Origin: Variovorax sp. S12S4
Lineage (GTDB): Bacteria > Pseudomonadota > Gammaproteobacteria > Burkholderiales > Burkholderiaceae_C
Length of the DNA: 64,000 nt
Direction: 5' to 3'
NCBI RefSeq assembly: GCF_023195515.1
Contig: NZ_JALPKR020000002.1
Span: 2,023,001-2,087,000 of the forward strand
Shown piece by piece: positions 44,960-54,528 of this stretch. The notes under the pieces are model-generated. The model saw nothing but the letters and a program-made list of their open reading frames with translations, did not search any database and was not told where the DNA came from. The position numbers and the translations under genes were made by a program. The stretch's first letter is position 1. Each line of letters opens with the position of its first letter.

Positions 44960-45134
44960 TCCCAATGCACTGGCCCGGTGCACCGCCTAAAGTCTGCCCA
45001 CTCGCGAACGGGCCAAGCTCGTGCTGCCGAGGGTCCGAGGAGACAAAATTCGGTCTACAAGAAAAATTCTTCAAGGCTTCCGTTCGAGAAGCCGTGTTTG
45101 AACTGAAAGGCGCCGCTGGTCGGCGCCTTTTTTT
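44960..45134 (+). ncRNA. Candidate small RNA ending at an orphan terminator
   Basis: The 423-bp gap 44829-45251 has no convincing ORF on the plus strand but ends in a textbook terminator at 45106-45134 and contains a further hairpin at 45075-45093 (GGCTTC/GAAGCC). The left neighbour is on the minus strand, so this terminator needs a plus-strand transcript that starts within the gap. The 5' end given here is arbitrary. I could not match it to 6S, SRP or other known RNAs. Confidence 0.4.
45106..45134 (+). terminator. Intrinsic terminator in front of the TauE/SafE gene
   Basis: AAAGGCGCCG and CGGCGCCTTT form perfect ten-base arms around a five-base loop, with the T-run continuing to 45134. No plus-strand gene precedes it within the gap. 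Confidence 0.85.
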
Positions 45135-45251
45135 GCCCGGCGCAGCCCCTTCGCCTGCCGATTCCTGACTGGCGCAAGCGCGCTTGCAGGCCCGCCCTGC
45201 CTTTCATCGAAGCTCCTCTTTTGGTAGCGCCTCGGGTGCGACAATCCAGGC

Positions 45252-46010
45252 ATGGAAATGCTGGTGGTCACGGGCGCTTCGCTGCTCGCAGGGTTTGTCG
45301 ATTCGATCGTGGGCGGCGGCGGTTTGATCCTTGTGCCGACGCTCTTCGCCGTGTTTCCGGGCGCGCCGCCGGCCACGTTGCTGGGCACCAACAAAAGCGC
45401 TTCTATTTGGGGCACGGCTGCCGCGGCCGCCCAGTTCAGCCAGCGGGTGCAGATGCGCTGGGGCGCTTTGTGGCCGGCCGCCCTGCTCGGATTCGCGGGG
45501 TCGATGCTCGGCGCCTGGGGCGTGACCCTGTTTCCGGGCGACTTCCTGCGGCGGGCGCTGCCCATCGTGCTGCTTGGCGTGCTGCTCTACACGCTGGCGC
45601 GCAAGGACCTGGGCCGCCACCACGTACCGCGCTTCAGCGGCCGAGCCGAAACGCTGGCGGCCTGCGCCATCGGCCTGTCGATCGGCTTTTACGACGGCTT
45701 CTTCGGGCCCGGGGCGGGCAGCTTCCTCGTCTTTTTGTTCGTGCGCTGGATGGGCTACGACTTCCTGAATGCTTCTGCGTCGGCCAAGATCATCAACACG
45801 CTCACCAACGCCGCGGCCCTGCTGCTGCTCGCGCTCAAGGGGCATGTGTGGTGGCACTATGGGCTGGTGATGGCGGTGGCCAACGTGGCGGGCAGCCTGC
45901 TGGGCACGCGTGTTGCGCTGAAGCATGGAGCGGGCTTCGTGCGGGTGGTGTTCATCGTGGTGGTGAGCGCGCTCATCCTGAAGACCGCCTATGACGCATT
46001 CCTGAAATAG
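45252..46010 (+). CDS. TauE/SafE-family permease
   Basis: 252-aa membrane protein of the sulfite/sulfoacetate exporter superfamily. Seven to eight hydrophobic segments; duplicated motifs VDSIVGGGGLILVPTLF near residue 14 and IGFYDGFFGPGAGSFLVFLF near residue 145 mark the two half repeats, and LLGTNKSASIWGT is conserved. Substrate not known. The chromate-type transporter gene follows 21 bp later on the same strand. Confidence 0.92.
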   Translation: MEMLVVTGASLLAGFVDSIVGGGGLILVPTLFAVFPGAPPATLLGTNKSASIWGTAAAAAQFSQRVQMRWGALWPAALLGFAGSMLGAWGVTLFPGDFLRRALPIVLLGVLLYTLARKDLGRHHVPRFSGRAETLAACAIGLSIGFYDGFFGPGAGSFLVFLFVRWMGYDFLNASASAKIINTLTNAAALLLLALKGHVWWHYGLVMAVANVAGSLLGTRVALKHGAGFVRVVFIVVVSALILKTAYDAFLK

Positions 46011-46031
46011 CACAACGAGAAAGTCCCATTC

Positions 46032-47387
46032 ATGGCATTGCCAGAGTCCGCTGTACCCGTTGAACGCCCCGCAGCCGTCAGCTTCTGGCAGGCCTTCGCC
46101 TATTGGCTCAAGCTCGGCTTCATCAGCTTTGGCGGCCCGGCGGGGCAGATCGCGCTGATGCACCAGGAACTGGTGGAGCGCCGGCGCTGGATCTCGGAAA
46201 AGCGCTTTCTGCATGCGCTCAACTACTGCATGCTGCTGCCCGGCCCCGAAGCGCAGCAGCTTGCCACCTACATCGGCTGGCTCATGCATCGCACCTGGGG
46301 CGGCCTTGCGGCGGGCGTGCTCTTCGTGCTGCCTTCGCTCTTCATCCTGATCGGGCTGTCGTGGGCGTACATGGCCTACGGCCACGTGCCGGCGGTGGCG
46401 GGCTTGCTGTACGGCGTGAAGCCCGCGGTCACAGCCATCGTGCTTTTCGCGGCGTGGCGCATCGGCTCGCGGGTGCTCAAGAACCCGTGGCTCTGGGCGA
46501 TTGCCGTTGCCGCCTTTGTCGCGATCTTTGCGCTGCAGTTGCCGTTTCCGCTGATCGTGCTGTCCGCCGGGGCCATCGGCTACTTAGGCAGCCGGTTCGC
46601 GCCGGCGTACTTCTCGCCGGGCGGTGGGCACGGCGCCGCGGCGGGCTCGGCCGGCCCGGCGCTGATCGACGACGACATGCCCACGCCGCCGCACGCCCTT
46701 TTCAGCTGGGGCCGCTTCGCGCGCGTGCTTGCGGTGTTCTTCCTGCTGTGGCTCGGCGCGCTGGGCGCGCTCACGGCGCTGTACGGATGGAGCGGCGCGC
46801 TCACCCAGATGGGCTGGTTCTTCACCAAGGCGGCACTGCTGACCTTCGGCGGCGCCTATGCGGTGCTGCCCTATGTGTTCCAGGGCGCGGTCGACCACTA
46901 CCACTGGCTTACGGCCACGCAGATGATCGACGGCCTCGCGCTCGGAGAAACCACGCCCGGCCCCTTGATCATGGTGGTGTCGTTCGTGGGCTTCGTCGGC
47001 GCGTGGGGCCAGGCGCTGTTCGGCCCCCATGCGCTGTTCGCGGCGGGCGTTGCGGGCGCGACGGTGGTGACCTTCTTCACCTTCCTGCCGTCGTTCCTGT
47101 TCATTCTGCTGGGCGGGCCTTTCATCGAGTCGACCCACGGCAACCTGAAGTTCACTGCCCCGCTCACCGCCATTACCGCGGCCGTGGTCGGCGTGATCGT
47201 CAACCTGGCGGTCTTCTTCGCCTACCACGTGCTCTGGCCGAAGGGCTTGTCAGGGCCCTTCGAGTTTCCCTCCGCCGTCATCGGCGCGCTCGCGGCCATC
47301 GCGCTCTTCCGCTTCAAGGCCGGCGTGATTCCGGTGGTGCTCGCTTCCGCGTTGGCCGGCATGGCGTGGCAACTGCTCATGCGCTGA
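46032..47387 (+). CDS. chrA: Chromate efflux transporter ChrA
   Basis: 451-aa membrane protein made of two homologous CHR domains. Each begins with the aromatic/glycine motif: [17 protein letters not shown] near residue 30 and [18 protein letters not shown] near residue 265, followed by [15 protein letters not shown] and [17 protein letters not shown]. Length and dual-domain layout match the long-chain ChrA type that exports chromate. No chrB regulator is adjacent, so a role other than chromate resistance remains possible. Confidence 0.92.
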   Translation: MALPESAVPVERPAAVSFWQAFAYWLKLGFISFGGPAGQIALMHQELVERRRWISEKRFLHALNYCMLLPGPEAQQLATYIGWLMHRTWGGLAAGVLFVLPSLFILIGLSWAYMAYGHVPAVAGLLYGVKPAVTAIVLFAAWRIGSRVLKNPWLWAIAVAAFVAIFALQLPFPLIVLSAGAIGYLGSRFAPAYFSPGGGHGAAAGSAGPALIDDDMPTPPHALFSWGRFARVLAVFFLLWLGALGALTALYGWSGALTQMGWFFTKAALLTFGGAYAVLPYVFQGAVDHYHWLTATQMIDGLALGETTPGPLIMVVSFVGFVGAWGQALFGPHALFAAGVAGATVVTFFTFLPSFLFILLGGPFIESTHGNLKFTAPLTAITAAVVGVIVNLAVFFAYHVLWPKGLSGPFEFPSAVIGALAAIALFRFKAGVIPVVLASALAGMAWQLLMR

Positions 47388-47402
47388 CGGCTTGGGGTTG
47401 GC

Positions 47403-48915
47403 TTATTCCTCGACGAAAGCTTCTTCGCGTTTCGCCTTGATAGAGGGGAGCAGCACGATGCCCAGCAGCAGCGCCGCCGCGACCAGCAAGCCCGCCGACA
47501 GCGGCCGCGTGACGAACACGCTCCAGGTGCCGCGCGACAGCAGCAGGGCGCGCCGCAGGTTTTCTTCCATCATCGGCCCAAGGATGAAGCCCAGCAGCAA
47601 CGGCGCGGGCTCGGTCTTCAGCTTGATGAACAGGTAGCCGATAAAGCCGAAGATCGCGACCATCCACACGTCGAAGGTGTTGTTGTTGGTCGAGTACACG
47701 CCAATCGCGCAGAACAGCACGATGGCGGGGAACAGGAACTTGTAGGGCACCGTCAGCAGCTTGATCCACATGCCGATCAGCGGCAGGTTCAGCACGATCA
47801 GCATGGCGTTGCCGATCCACATCGAGGCGATCAGTCCCCAGAAGAGTTCCGGGTTGCTGGTCATCACCTGGGGGCCGGGCTGGATGTTGTGGATGGTCAT
47901 CGCGCCCACCATCAGCGCCATCACCGCGTTGGGCGGAATACCCAGCGTGAGCAGCGGAATGAAGGAGGTCTGCGCACCGGCGTTGTTGGCCGATTCGGGC
48001 GATGCCACGCCGCGGATGTTGCCCTTGCCGAAGGGCACTTCGCCGGGGCGCATCTTGATCTTCTTCTCGAGCGCATAGGCCGCGAAAGCCGCAAGCAGCG
48101 CGCCGCCGCCGGGCAGGATGCCGAGCGCCGAACCCAGCGCGGTGCCACGCAGCACCGCGGGCGTCATGCGCTTGAAGTCGTCCTTGGTGGGCCACAGGCC
48201 CTTCACCTTGTGCGTGAAAACTTCGCGCTCGTCGTCGGGCTGCGAGAGGTTGCCGATGATTTCGCCATAGCCGAACACGCCCATGGCAATCACCACGAAG
48301 CCGATGCCATCGGTGAGCTCGGGAATGTCGAAGCTGAAGCGCGCGACGCCCGAATTGACGTCGGTGCCCACGATGCCGAGCAACAAGCCGAGCACGATCA
48401 TGGCCACCGCCTTGAGCAGCGAACCCGAGGCCAGTACCACGGCGCCGATGAGGCCCAGCGTCATCAGCGAGAAGTACTCGGCCGGGCCGAACTTGAAGGC
48501 CAACTCGGTGAGCGGCGGCGCGAAGGCGGCCAGGATCAGCGTGCCGACGCAACCTGCGAAGAACGAGCCCAGGCCCGCCGCGGCGAGCGCAGGGCCTGCG
48601 CGGCCCTGCCTCGCCATCTGGTAACCGTCGATACAGGTGACCACGGAGGATGACTCGCCCGGGCAGATTCACCAGGATCGCGGTGGTCGAGCCGCCGTAT
48701 TGCGCACCGTAGTAGATGCCGGCCAGCATGATCAGCGCCGACACGGGCGGCAGCGCGTATGTGGCGGGCAGCAGCATCGCGATGGTCGCGACCGGACCGA
48801 TGCCCGGCAGCACGCCGATCAGCGTGCCCAGGATGCAGCCGACCAGGCAATACAGCAGATTGGTGAAAGTGAAGGCGACGCCGAAGCCGGTCGCGAGGTT
48901 GTGGAACAGTTCCAT
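47403..48915 (-). CDS. tctA: Tripartite tricarboxylate transporter permease TctA, with one frame break
   Basis: Large membrane subunit of a TTT carrier, about 503 aa if repaired. From the ATG at 48915 the sequence reads [20 protein letters not shown] through [21 protein letters not shown], then loses homology. The continuation [20 protein letters not shown] and the rest of TctA lie one frame over, ending at 47403. Removing one G in the CCCGGG run at about 48658-48663 restores [11 protein letters not shown], an invariant TctA motif. Transports a carboxylate such as citrate with TctB; the binding protein TctC is not here. Confidence 0.87.
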
Positions 48916-48928
48916 GGCGGTGTGCTCC

Positions 48929-49417
48929 TCAACCCGAAATGAAAGTAGGCCAGACCTGGATCTGGAGCTTGAGCGCCCAGATAAAGGCCACGTAGCTGCC
49001 GGCCGCCAGGATGGTCGACAGCACCAGCACGTCGCGCAGCTTGAAGTGCTGGCCGGCCATGCTCGAGATGATGGTGAGCGCGTAGATCGCGACGATCATC
49101 CCCATGGCGGGAAGGCCGATGCTCGGCAGTCCGCCGAGCAGCACGCCGAAGGCCAGGTTGGCGCCCAGCACGAAGGCCAGCGGCTTCCAGGCCCATTTGC
49201 CGATCGGGTCGCCGCCGGCGGTTTCGACCACCATCGCCTGGAACATGATGGCCCCGCCGAGCACCGCCAGCAAAATGCCCAGCATGAGCGGAAAGTAGCC
49301 GGGCCCCATGCGGGCACCGTCGCCGATGGTGTAGGTGGTGGCGCCGATGGCGAAGGCGCCGCCTACGGCTGTGAACATGACTCCCGAAAAGAAGTCAGCC
49401 TGACTCTTGATGCGCAT
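48929..49417 (-). CDS. tctB: Tripartite tricarboxylate transporter small membrane subunit TctB
   Basis: 162 aa from the ATG at 49417 with four hydrophobic segments and the usual TctB opening ([36 protein letters not shown]). The gene ends 13 bp before tctA starts, forming tctB-tctA. The substrate-binding TctC gene is missing next door, so the operon depends on a partner elsewhere. Confidence 0.9.
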   Translation of the reverse strand: MRIKSQADFFSGVMFTAVGGAFAIGATTYTIGDGARMGPGYFPLMLGILLAVLGGAIMFQAMVVETAGGDPIGKWAWKPLAFVLGANLAFGVLLGGLPSIGLPAMGMIVAIYALTIISSMAGQHFKLRDVLVLSTILAAGSYVAFIWALKLQIQVWPTFISG

Positions 49418-49554
49418 TGTCTCGACCCTCTTGATTGGACGGGTGAGGGTCGTCGCCCGCGGCTGACCTTGGGCTGACCGGCGCGGTAAGGACAAATGCG
49501 TACAAGGGTGCCCAGGCCTTTGCGCGGACCTCAGGCCGAGCGTGGGGCGCAGAA

Positions 49555-49584
49555 ACGAAAAAAGCTCCCGAAGGAGCTTTTTAT
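49555..49584 (-). terminator. Terminator of the RNA-binding protein gene
   Basis: On the minus strand AAAAAGCTCC, loop TTCG, GGAGCTTTTTT forms a stable hairpin plus T-run, 27 bp beyond the true stop of the RRM gene. The UUCG-type loop adds stability. Confidence 0.85.
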
Positions 49585-49610
49585 TTGAGAGCGAGGTCTC
49601 GGGGAAGGGC

Positions 49611-50022
49611 TTAGTAGCCGCCGCGACCACCGCCGCCGCCGCCGTAGCCACCGCCACCACCGCTGCGGCCACCGCCGCCACCACCGTAGCCGCCGCCGCC
49701 CCACCACCGCCGTACCACCACCACCGCCGCCGCCGCCGTAGCCGCCGCCACCACCGGTACGGGGGGGACGAGCTTCCATCGGACGTGCTTCGTTCACGGT
49801 CAGGGCGCGGCCCTGGAGCGAATGGCCGTTCATGGCTTCAACGGCTGCCAGCGCTTCAGCGTCGGTGCCCATTTCCACGAAGCCGAAGCCCTTGGAGCGG
49901 CCGGTGTCGCGTTCCATCATGACCTTGGCGCTGACGATCGAGCCGAACTCGCCGAAAGCCTGTTCCAGGTCGTTGTCACGCACAGAGTAGGCGAGGTTGC
50001 CTACGTAGAGTTTCTTGCCCAT
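49611..50022 (-). CDS. Glycine-rich RRM RNA-binding protein, with frame break in the glycine tail
   Basis: Cold-shock-type bacterial RNA-binding protein. One RRM covers residues 1-80: RNP2 KLYVGNL at 4-10 and RNP1 KGFGFVEM at about 45-52. A Gly-rich tail (GGGGGYGGG...) follows. The open frame shifts inside the tail near 49690-49715 and gives an implausible Arg/Trp-rich end; read in the proper frame the tail continues GGRSGGGGGYGGGG and stops at TAA 49611-49613. About two bases seem missing from this GGC/GGT run. A Shine-Dalgarno AGGAG precedes the start. Confidence 0.88.
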
Positions 50023-50203
50023 TGAGGGACTCCTAATTCAAACCAACAAAACAAAGCGATGGAGTCCCAGAATCACAACAAACAAATGCGCTGTGGCGCG
50101 AAACTGACCGATCACCGAATTACGTGCACGGGAGGCAAGCTCACAGACACGTAGGCACGATTATCAATGCGATCTGGAAAAAGGGTGATGAAATTCGCTC
50201 TTC

Positions 50204-50437
50204 TTACGAAACATCACGCCTTGGAGGGCGGTTTCGCAACGGTTGCAGAAGGCCGGAGAGCCCGTTGTGGTCTATTTCATGCATCAAATGGAGCAGCCGC
50301 CCGATTTCACCTGCGGGAAAACCCTCGCGTGCGAACCAATTCAGATAATTGCCGGGTAAATCGGCAATCAAGGTGCCCTTGTGCTTGCCGAAAGGCATTT
50401 CGAGCGTGACGAGGCGCTGCAGGTCTTCGGGTTTCAT
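50204..50437 (-). CDS. DUF3820 family protein
   Basis: 77 aa with the characteristic DUF3820 core: LQRLVTLEMPFGKHKGTLIA, DLPGNYLNWFAREGFPAGEI. Members are small proteins of unclear function, sometimes called putative quorum-sensing-regulated virulence factors. It follows the Sui1-like gene by five bases on the same strand. The 180-bp gap to the RRM gene shows no other gene. Confidence 0.85.
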   Translation of the reverse strand: MKPEDLQRLVTLEMPFGKHKGTLIADLPGNYLNWFAREGFPAGEIGRLLHLMHEIDHNGLSGLLQPLRNRPPRRDVS

Positions 50438-50442
50438 GAGGT

Positions 50443-50814
50443 TCAGCCCCCGGCGCGCTTGACCACGTGGCCTTGCTTTGTGAGGGCCGCGATCACCAGG
50501 TCGCGGTGGTCGCCCTGGATTTCGATGGTGCCGTCCTTCACCGTGCCGCCCGTGCCGCAGGCCGTCTTGAGCTGTTTGCCCGTGGCCGCGAGCGCGGCCG
50601 CATCGAGCGCCAGGCCCTTGACCACCGTCACGCCCTTGCCTTTGCGGCCCTTGGTCTCGTGCGATACACGCACAATGCCGTCAGTGGCCGGAACGCGCGC
50701 CTTGAGCTCCTTGCAGCGGCACTGCGCGATCGGCGCGCGGCACTCGGGGCACATGCGGCCTCCGGCTTCGGTGGAATACACCAGGGCTGTGGACTGATTG
50801 CTCTTCATCGTCAT
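50443..50814 (-). CDS. yciH: Translation initiation factor Sui1/eIF1-like protein (YciH)
   Basis: 123 aa (an internal ATG at 50808 is equally plausible). The N-terminal part carries a possible zinc knuckle CPECRAPIAQCRC; the C-terminal Sui1 fold reads RVSHETKGRKGKGVTVVKGL, LKTACGTGGTVKDGTIEIQG, DHRDLVIAALTKQGHVVK. YciH-type proteins can tune start-site selection in bacteria, though this is known from few cases. Divergent from the DEAD-box gene 70 bp away. Confidence 0.92.
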   Translation of the reverse strand: MTMKSNQSTALVYSTEAGGRMCPECRAPIAQCRCKELKARVPATDGIVRVSHETKGRKGKGVTVVKGLALDAAALAATGKQLKTACGTGGTVKDGTIEIQGDHRDLVIAALTKQGHVVKRAGG

Positions 50815-50884
50815 TCGGTCGATCTCTTCTTCAACGCTTCGGTTCCTGTTGGTTCCCGGTTCATCTTTCTCTCTGTCTGCTCAC

Positions 50885-52156
50885 ATGCCATTCGACTCAC
50901 TGGGCCTGGTCCCCGCGCTCGTGCAGGCTGCCGCCGAAAGCGGCTATGCCGCCCCGACCGCCATCCAGGCCGCGGCCATTCCCGCAATTCTGCAAGGCCG
51001 CGACGTGCGGGGCTCGGCGCAGACCGGCTCCGGCAAGACCGCCGCATTTTCCCTGCCGTTGCTGCAGCGCCTGGCGGCCGAACGTGCCACGTCGCCGCGC
51101 CGCGTGCGCGCGCTGGTGCTCGTGCCCACGCGGGAACTCGCCGCCCAAGTGGGCGAAACCATGCGCAGCCTTGCGCAGCACCTGCCCGAGCGGCTCAAGA
51201 TCGCGATTGCCTTCGGCGGCGTGTCGATCAACCCGCAGATGATGAGCCTGCGCGGCGGCGCCGACATCGTGGTGGCCACGCCGGGCCGGCTGCTCGACCT
51301 GGTGGACCACAACGCGCTCAAGCTCAATGCGGTTTCCATGCTCGTGCTCGACGAGGCCGACCGGCTGTTCGACCTTGGCTTTGCCGAGGAGCTGGGCCGC
51401 ATCCTCGCGCTGCTGCCGGCGCAGCGCCAGAACCTGCTGTTCTCGGCCACCTTCCCGCCCGCCATCCAGGCGCTGGCCGACAGCGCGCTGCGCGACCCGG
51501 CGGTGATCGACGTGCAGGGCGAGCCCGGCACCGAGCCCGCCATCGTGCAGCGCGTGATCGAGGTCGACGCCAACCGCCGCACGCAGCTGCTTCGCCATCT
51601 GCTGAAGGAGAACGAGTGGGACCGGGTGCTGGTCTTCGTCGCCACGCAGCATGCGGCCCAGACCGTGGCCGAGAAGCTCTACAAGAACGGTGTCTATGCG
51701 GTGCCCTTCCACGGCGACATTGCACAGGGCACGCGCGCCGGCATCCTCGCGCAGTTCAAGGAGAGCCGCTGGGACGTGGTGATTGCCACCGACCTGGCCG
51801 CACGCGGCATCGACATTGCACAGCTGCCGGTCGTCATCAACTACGACCTGCCGCGCTCGCCCACCGACTACATCCACCGCATCGGCCGCACCGGCCGTGC
51901 CGGCGAAAGCGGGCTGGCGATCAGCTTTGTGAGCGCTGCGACCGAGGCGCACTTTCGCCTGATCGAAAAACGCCAGGGCCTCAGCCTCCCACGCGAACGC
52001 ATCGAAGGCTTCGAGCCGACTGAAGCCCCCGTGCCGATGGTCGATGCCTCGGGCACCGGCGGCATCAAGGGCAAGCGGCCGAGCAAGAAGGACAAGCTGC
52101 GTGCCGCAAACGCACTGGCCGCGCCGCGGCAGGGCGACGGCGAGCAGAACGACTGA
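50885..52156 (+). CDS. DEAD-box ATP-dependent RNA helicase (RhlE-like)
   Basis: 423 aa from the ATG at 50885. Full helicase core: Q-motif PTAIQAAAIPAILQG, motif I AQTGSGKT with Lys51, PTRELA, TPGR, DEAD at 156-159, SAT at 187-189, then the second domain with VLVFVATQHAAQ, TDLAARGIDIAQLPVVINY and HRIGRTGRAG. A short basic tail (KGKRPSKKDKLRA) probably adds RNA affinity. The RhlE subgroup is the best fit. Confidence 0.93.
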   Translation: MPFDSLGLVPALVQAAAESGYAAPTAIQAAAIPAILQGRDVRGSAQTGSGKTAAFSLPLLQRLAAERATSPRRVRALVLVPTRELAAQVGETMRSLAQHLPERLKIAIAFGGVSINPQMMSLRGGADIVVATPGRLLDLVDHNALKLNAVSMLVLDEADRLFDLGFAEELGRILALLPAQRQNLLFSATFPPAIQALADSALRDPAVIDVQGEPGTEPAIVQRVIEVDANRRTQLLRHLLKENEWDRVLVFVATQHAAQTVAEKLYKNGVYAVPFHGDIAQGTRAGILAQFKESRWDVVIATDLAARGIDIAQLPVVINYDLPRSPTDYIHRIGRTGRAGESGLAISFVSAATEAHFRLIEKRQGLSLPRERIEGFEPTEAPVPMVDASGTGGIKGKRPSKKDKLRAANALAAPRQGDGEQND

Positions 52157-52167
52157 AGCCCCTGGGT

Positions 52168-53334
52168 CTAAAGCCAGCCCAGCTGCCGCGCAGCCAGCTC
52201 CTTCATGATGTCTTCGGCGCCGCCGCCGATCATCATCACCTTCACTTCGCGGTAGATGCGTTCACTGACGGTGCCGCGCATGAAACCCATGCCGCCCAGG
52301 ATCTGCACGGCCTGGTCGGCACAGAACTGCATGGTTTGCGTCGCGTGATTCTTGAGCATGCAAACCTGCGCGACCCACTCGGGCGCGTTGAAGCGGCCCT
52401 CCGCTTCGCACGCATCGCCTTGCGCTGATACAGCCTCGATCCAAGTCTCGGTGGACGCAATGCGCATCTGCATGTCGACCAGCTTGTGGCGCACCGCCTG
52501 GTGCTCGATGAGCGCGGCGCCGAAGGTCTTGCGCTCCTGAGACCAAGCCAGCGCCTCGTCGAGGCAGGCCTGCGCAAAGCCGAGTGCGCCCGCCGCCAGA
52601 CCGATGCGTTCGCCGTTGAAGTTGCCCATGACCATGCGAAAACCCGCGCCTTCGCTGCCGAGCAGGTAGCGCGCAGGCACGCGCACGTTGTCGAAGTGAA
52701 GCTGCGCGGTGTCCGAGCACAGCCAGCCCATCTTCGCGAGGCGAGTGCGCGTGAGGCCGGGTGTGTCGCCGGGCACCAACAGCATCGAGATGGCGCGGGC
52801 GCCGCGCTCTTCGCCGGTGCGCACCGCCACCGTGATCCAGTCGGCGCGCATGCCCGAGGTGATGAAGGTCTTTTCGCCGTTCACCACGTAGTGTTCGCCG
52901 TCGCGGTGCGCCGTGGTGTGCAGCGCCGCCACGTCGGAGCCGCCGCCGGGCTCGGTGATGGCGAGCGCGGCGATCTTCTCGCCGCGCAGCACCGGCGGCA
53001 CGACCTCGCCGCGCACCGCATCGCTCGCATGCAGCACCACGGGCGGCAGGCCGATGTTGTGCGAGAACAGGCTGGCGAGCACGCCGCCGCTCTTGCCGTG
53101 GCGCGCGAGCGCAATCCATGCGGGGAGCTTCAGTGAATACGAGGCCGGCGTGCCGCCCAGCGACTCGGGGTAGCCGAGGCCCAGCAAACCCAGCTCCGCC
53201 GCACGCGCATACAGCGCGCGGGGAAACTCGCCCGCGTCTTCCCAGGCCTGCACGTGCGGCGCGATCTCGTCTTCGGCAAAGCGCCGCACCGTGTCGGCGA
53301 GGGCCGCGCGGTCGGCTTGCAGTTCGGCGTCCAT
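52168..53334 (-). CDS. Acyl-CoA dehydrogenase
   Basis: 388-aa flavoenzyme of the three-domain ACAD fold. LAITEPGGGSDVAALHTTA is the first signature, YVVNGEKTFITSGMRADWI the FAD-proximal segment, and VQILGGMGFMRGTVSERIYR the C-terminal signature. It ends the acyl-CoA carboxylase operon, eight bases after the previous dehydrogenase gene. Two adjacent dehydrogenases may act on different chain lengths or successive intermediates. Confidence 0.93.
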   Translation of the reverse strand: MDAELQADRAALADTVRRFAEDEIAPHVQAWEDAGEFPRALYARAAELGLLGLGYPESLGGTPASYSLKLPAWIALARHGKSGGVLASLFSHNIGLPPVVLHASDAVRGEVVPPVLRGEKIAALAITEPGGGSDVAALHTTAHRDGEHYVVNGEKTFITSGMRADWITVAVRTGEERGARAISMLLVPGDTPGLTRTRLAKMGWLCSDTAQLHFDNVRVPARYLLGSEGAGFRMVMGNFNGERIGLAAGALGFAQACLDEALAWSQERKTFGAALIEHQAVRHKLVDMQMRIASTETWIEAVSAQGDACEAEGRFNAPEWVAQVCMLKNHATQTMQFCADQAVQILGGMGFMRGTVSERIYREVKVMMIGGGAEDIMKELAARQLGWL

Positions 53335-53341
53335 GTGCGCT

Positions 53342-54502
53342 TCAGCCGCGCGGCGGTCGCTTGGCGATGCCCATCGTCTTGGCGAGGATGCCGAGCATCA
53401 CCTCGTCCGCGCCCCCGCCGATCGAGCCGAGACGCCCGTCGCGGTAAAGGCGGGAAACGCGGTTCTCGAGCGTGAAGCCCATGCCACCCCAGAACTGCAG
53501 GCAGGTGTCGGCCACCTGCCGCGTAAGCCGGCCGGTCTTGAGCTTGGCCATCGATGCCAGCTCGAGCACGTCCTGGCCCTGCACATGCAGGTCGCAGGCG
53601 CGGTAGGTGAGGGCGCGCAGCGCCTCCACTTCGGTCTTGAGCTCGGCGAGCTTGAACTGCACCCACTGCTGGTCGGCCAGCGTGGCGCCGAAGATCTTGC
53701 GCTCCTGCGCCCATCCGATGGTCTGCGCAATGCAGTCTTCCATCGGTTCGAGCGAGCTCGCGGCAGCCCACAGCCGCTCTTCCTGGAACTGCTGCATCTG
53801 GTAGACGAAGCCCTGTCCTTCCTCGCCGATGCGATAGCGCTGGGGCACGCGCACGTTGTCGAAATAGATGAGCCCCGTGTCGCTCGAGTGCATGCCGATC
53901 TTGCGGATTTTTTTCGCCTTCTCGATGCCGGGGCTGTCCATCGGCACCATCACGAGCGACTTGTTGCGATGCACGGGTCCATCACCGGTGTTGACCAGCA
54001 TGCACATCCAGTCGGCTTGCAGGCTGTTGGTGATCCACATCTTCTGGCCGCTGATGAGGTAGTCGCCGCCCTCCTTGCGCGCATGGCTCTTCAGGCCCGC
54101 CACGTCGCTGCCCGCGCCGGGCTCGCTCACGCCGATGCAGCCGACCATGTCGCCCGCGATGGCAGGTGCCAGGAACTCGCGCCGCAGTTCGTCGCTGCCG
54201 AAGCGCGCGAGCGCGGGCGTGCACATGTCGGTCTGCACGCCAATCGCCATCGGCACGCCGCCGCAGTTCACGTGGCCCAGCGCTTCCGCCATGGCCATCG
54301 CATACGAATAGTCGAGCCCGGCACCGCCGAAGGCTTCGGGCTTGTTCAGGCCCAGCATGCCCAGGTTGCCGAGCTTCTTGAAGACCTCGTGTGCGGGAAA
54401 GATCTCGGCTTCTTCCCATGCGTCGACATGCGGATTGATCTCTTCGTCGATGAAGCGGCGCAGCGTCTTCTGAATCTCGAGGTGCTCGTGGGTGTACTGC
54501 AT
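53342..54502 (-). CDS. Acyl-CoA dehydrogenase, citronellyl-CoA dehydrogenase-like
   Basis: 386 aa from the ATG at 54502, which has GGAG upstream. ACAD motifs: CIGVSEPGAGSDVAGLKSHA, YLISGQKMWITNSLQADWM, and CLQFWGGMGFTLENRVSRLY. The N-terminal region (RFIDEEINPHVDAWEEAEIF, PAHEVFKKLGNLGMLGLNKP) resembles AtuD, the citronellyl-CoA dehydrogenase of Pseudomonas. Together with the carboxylase subunits this suggests acyclic terpenoid or branched-chain acyl-CoA breakdown; that is inference. Confidence 0.9.
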   Translation of the reverse strand: MQYTHEHLEIQKTLRRFIDEEINPHVDAWEEAEIFPAHEVFKKLGNLGMLGLNKPEAFGGAGLDYSYAMAMAEALGHVNCGGVPMAIGVQTDMCTPALARFGSDELRREFLAPAIAGDMVGCIGVSEPGAGSDVAGLKSHARKEGGDYLISGQKMWITNSLQADWMCMLVNTGDGPVHRNKSLVMVPMDSPGIEKAKKIRKIGMHSSDTGLIYFDNVRVPQRYRIGEEGQGFVYQMQQFQEERLWAAASSLEPMEDCIAQTIGWAQERKIFGATLADQQWVQFKLAELKTEVEALRALTYRACDLHVQGQDVLELASMAKLKTGRLTRQVADTCLQFWGGMGFTLENRVSRLYRDGRLGSIGGGADEVMLGILAKTMGIAKRPPRG

Positions 54503-54528
54503 GCGGTTGTCTCCAGTCAGTCGGTCAG

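Noticed and set aside
44965-45168. 67-codon ORF in the gap before the TauE/SafE gene
   Set aside because: It runs straight through the intrinsic terminator and has no ribosome binding site or family pattern.
49600-49760. Tandem GGC/GGT repeats as a possible CRISPR or minisatellite
   Set aside because: They encode the glycine tail of the RRM protein; there are no regular spacers.
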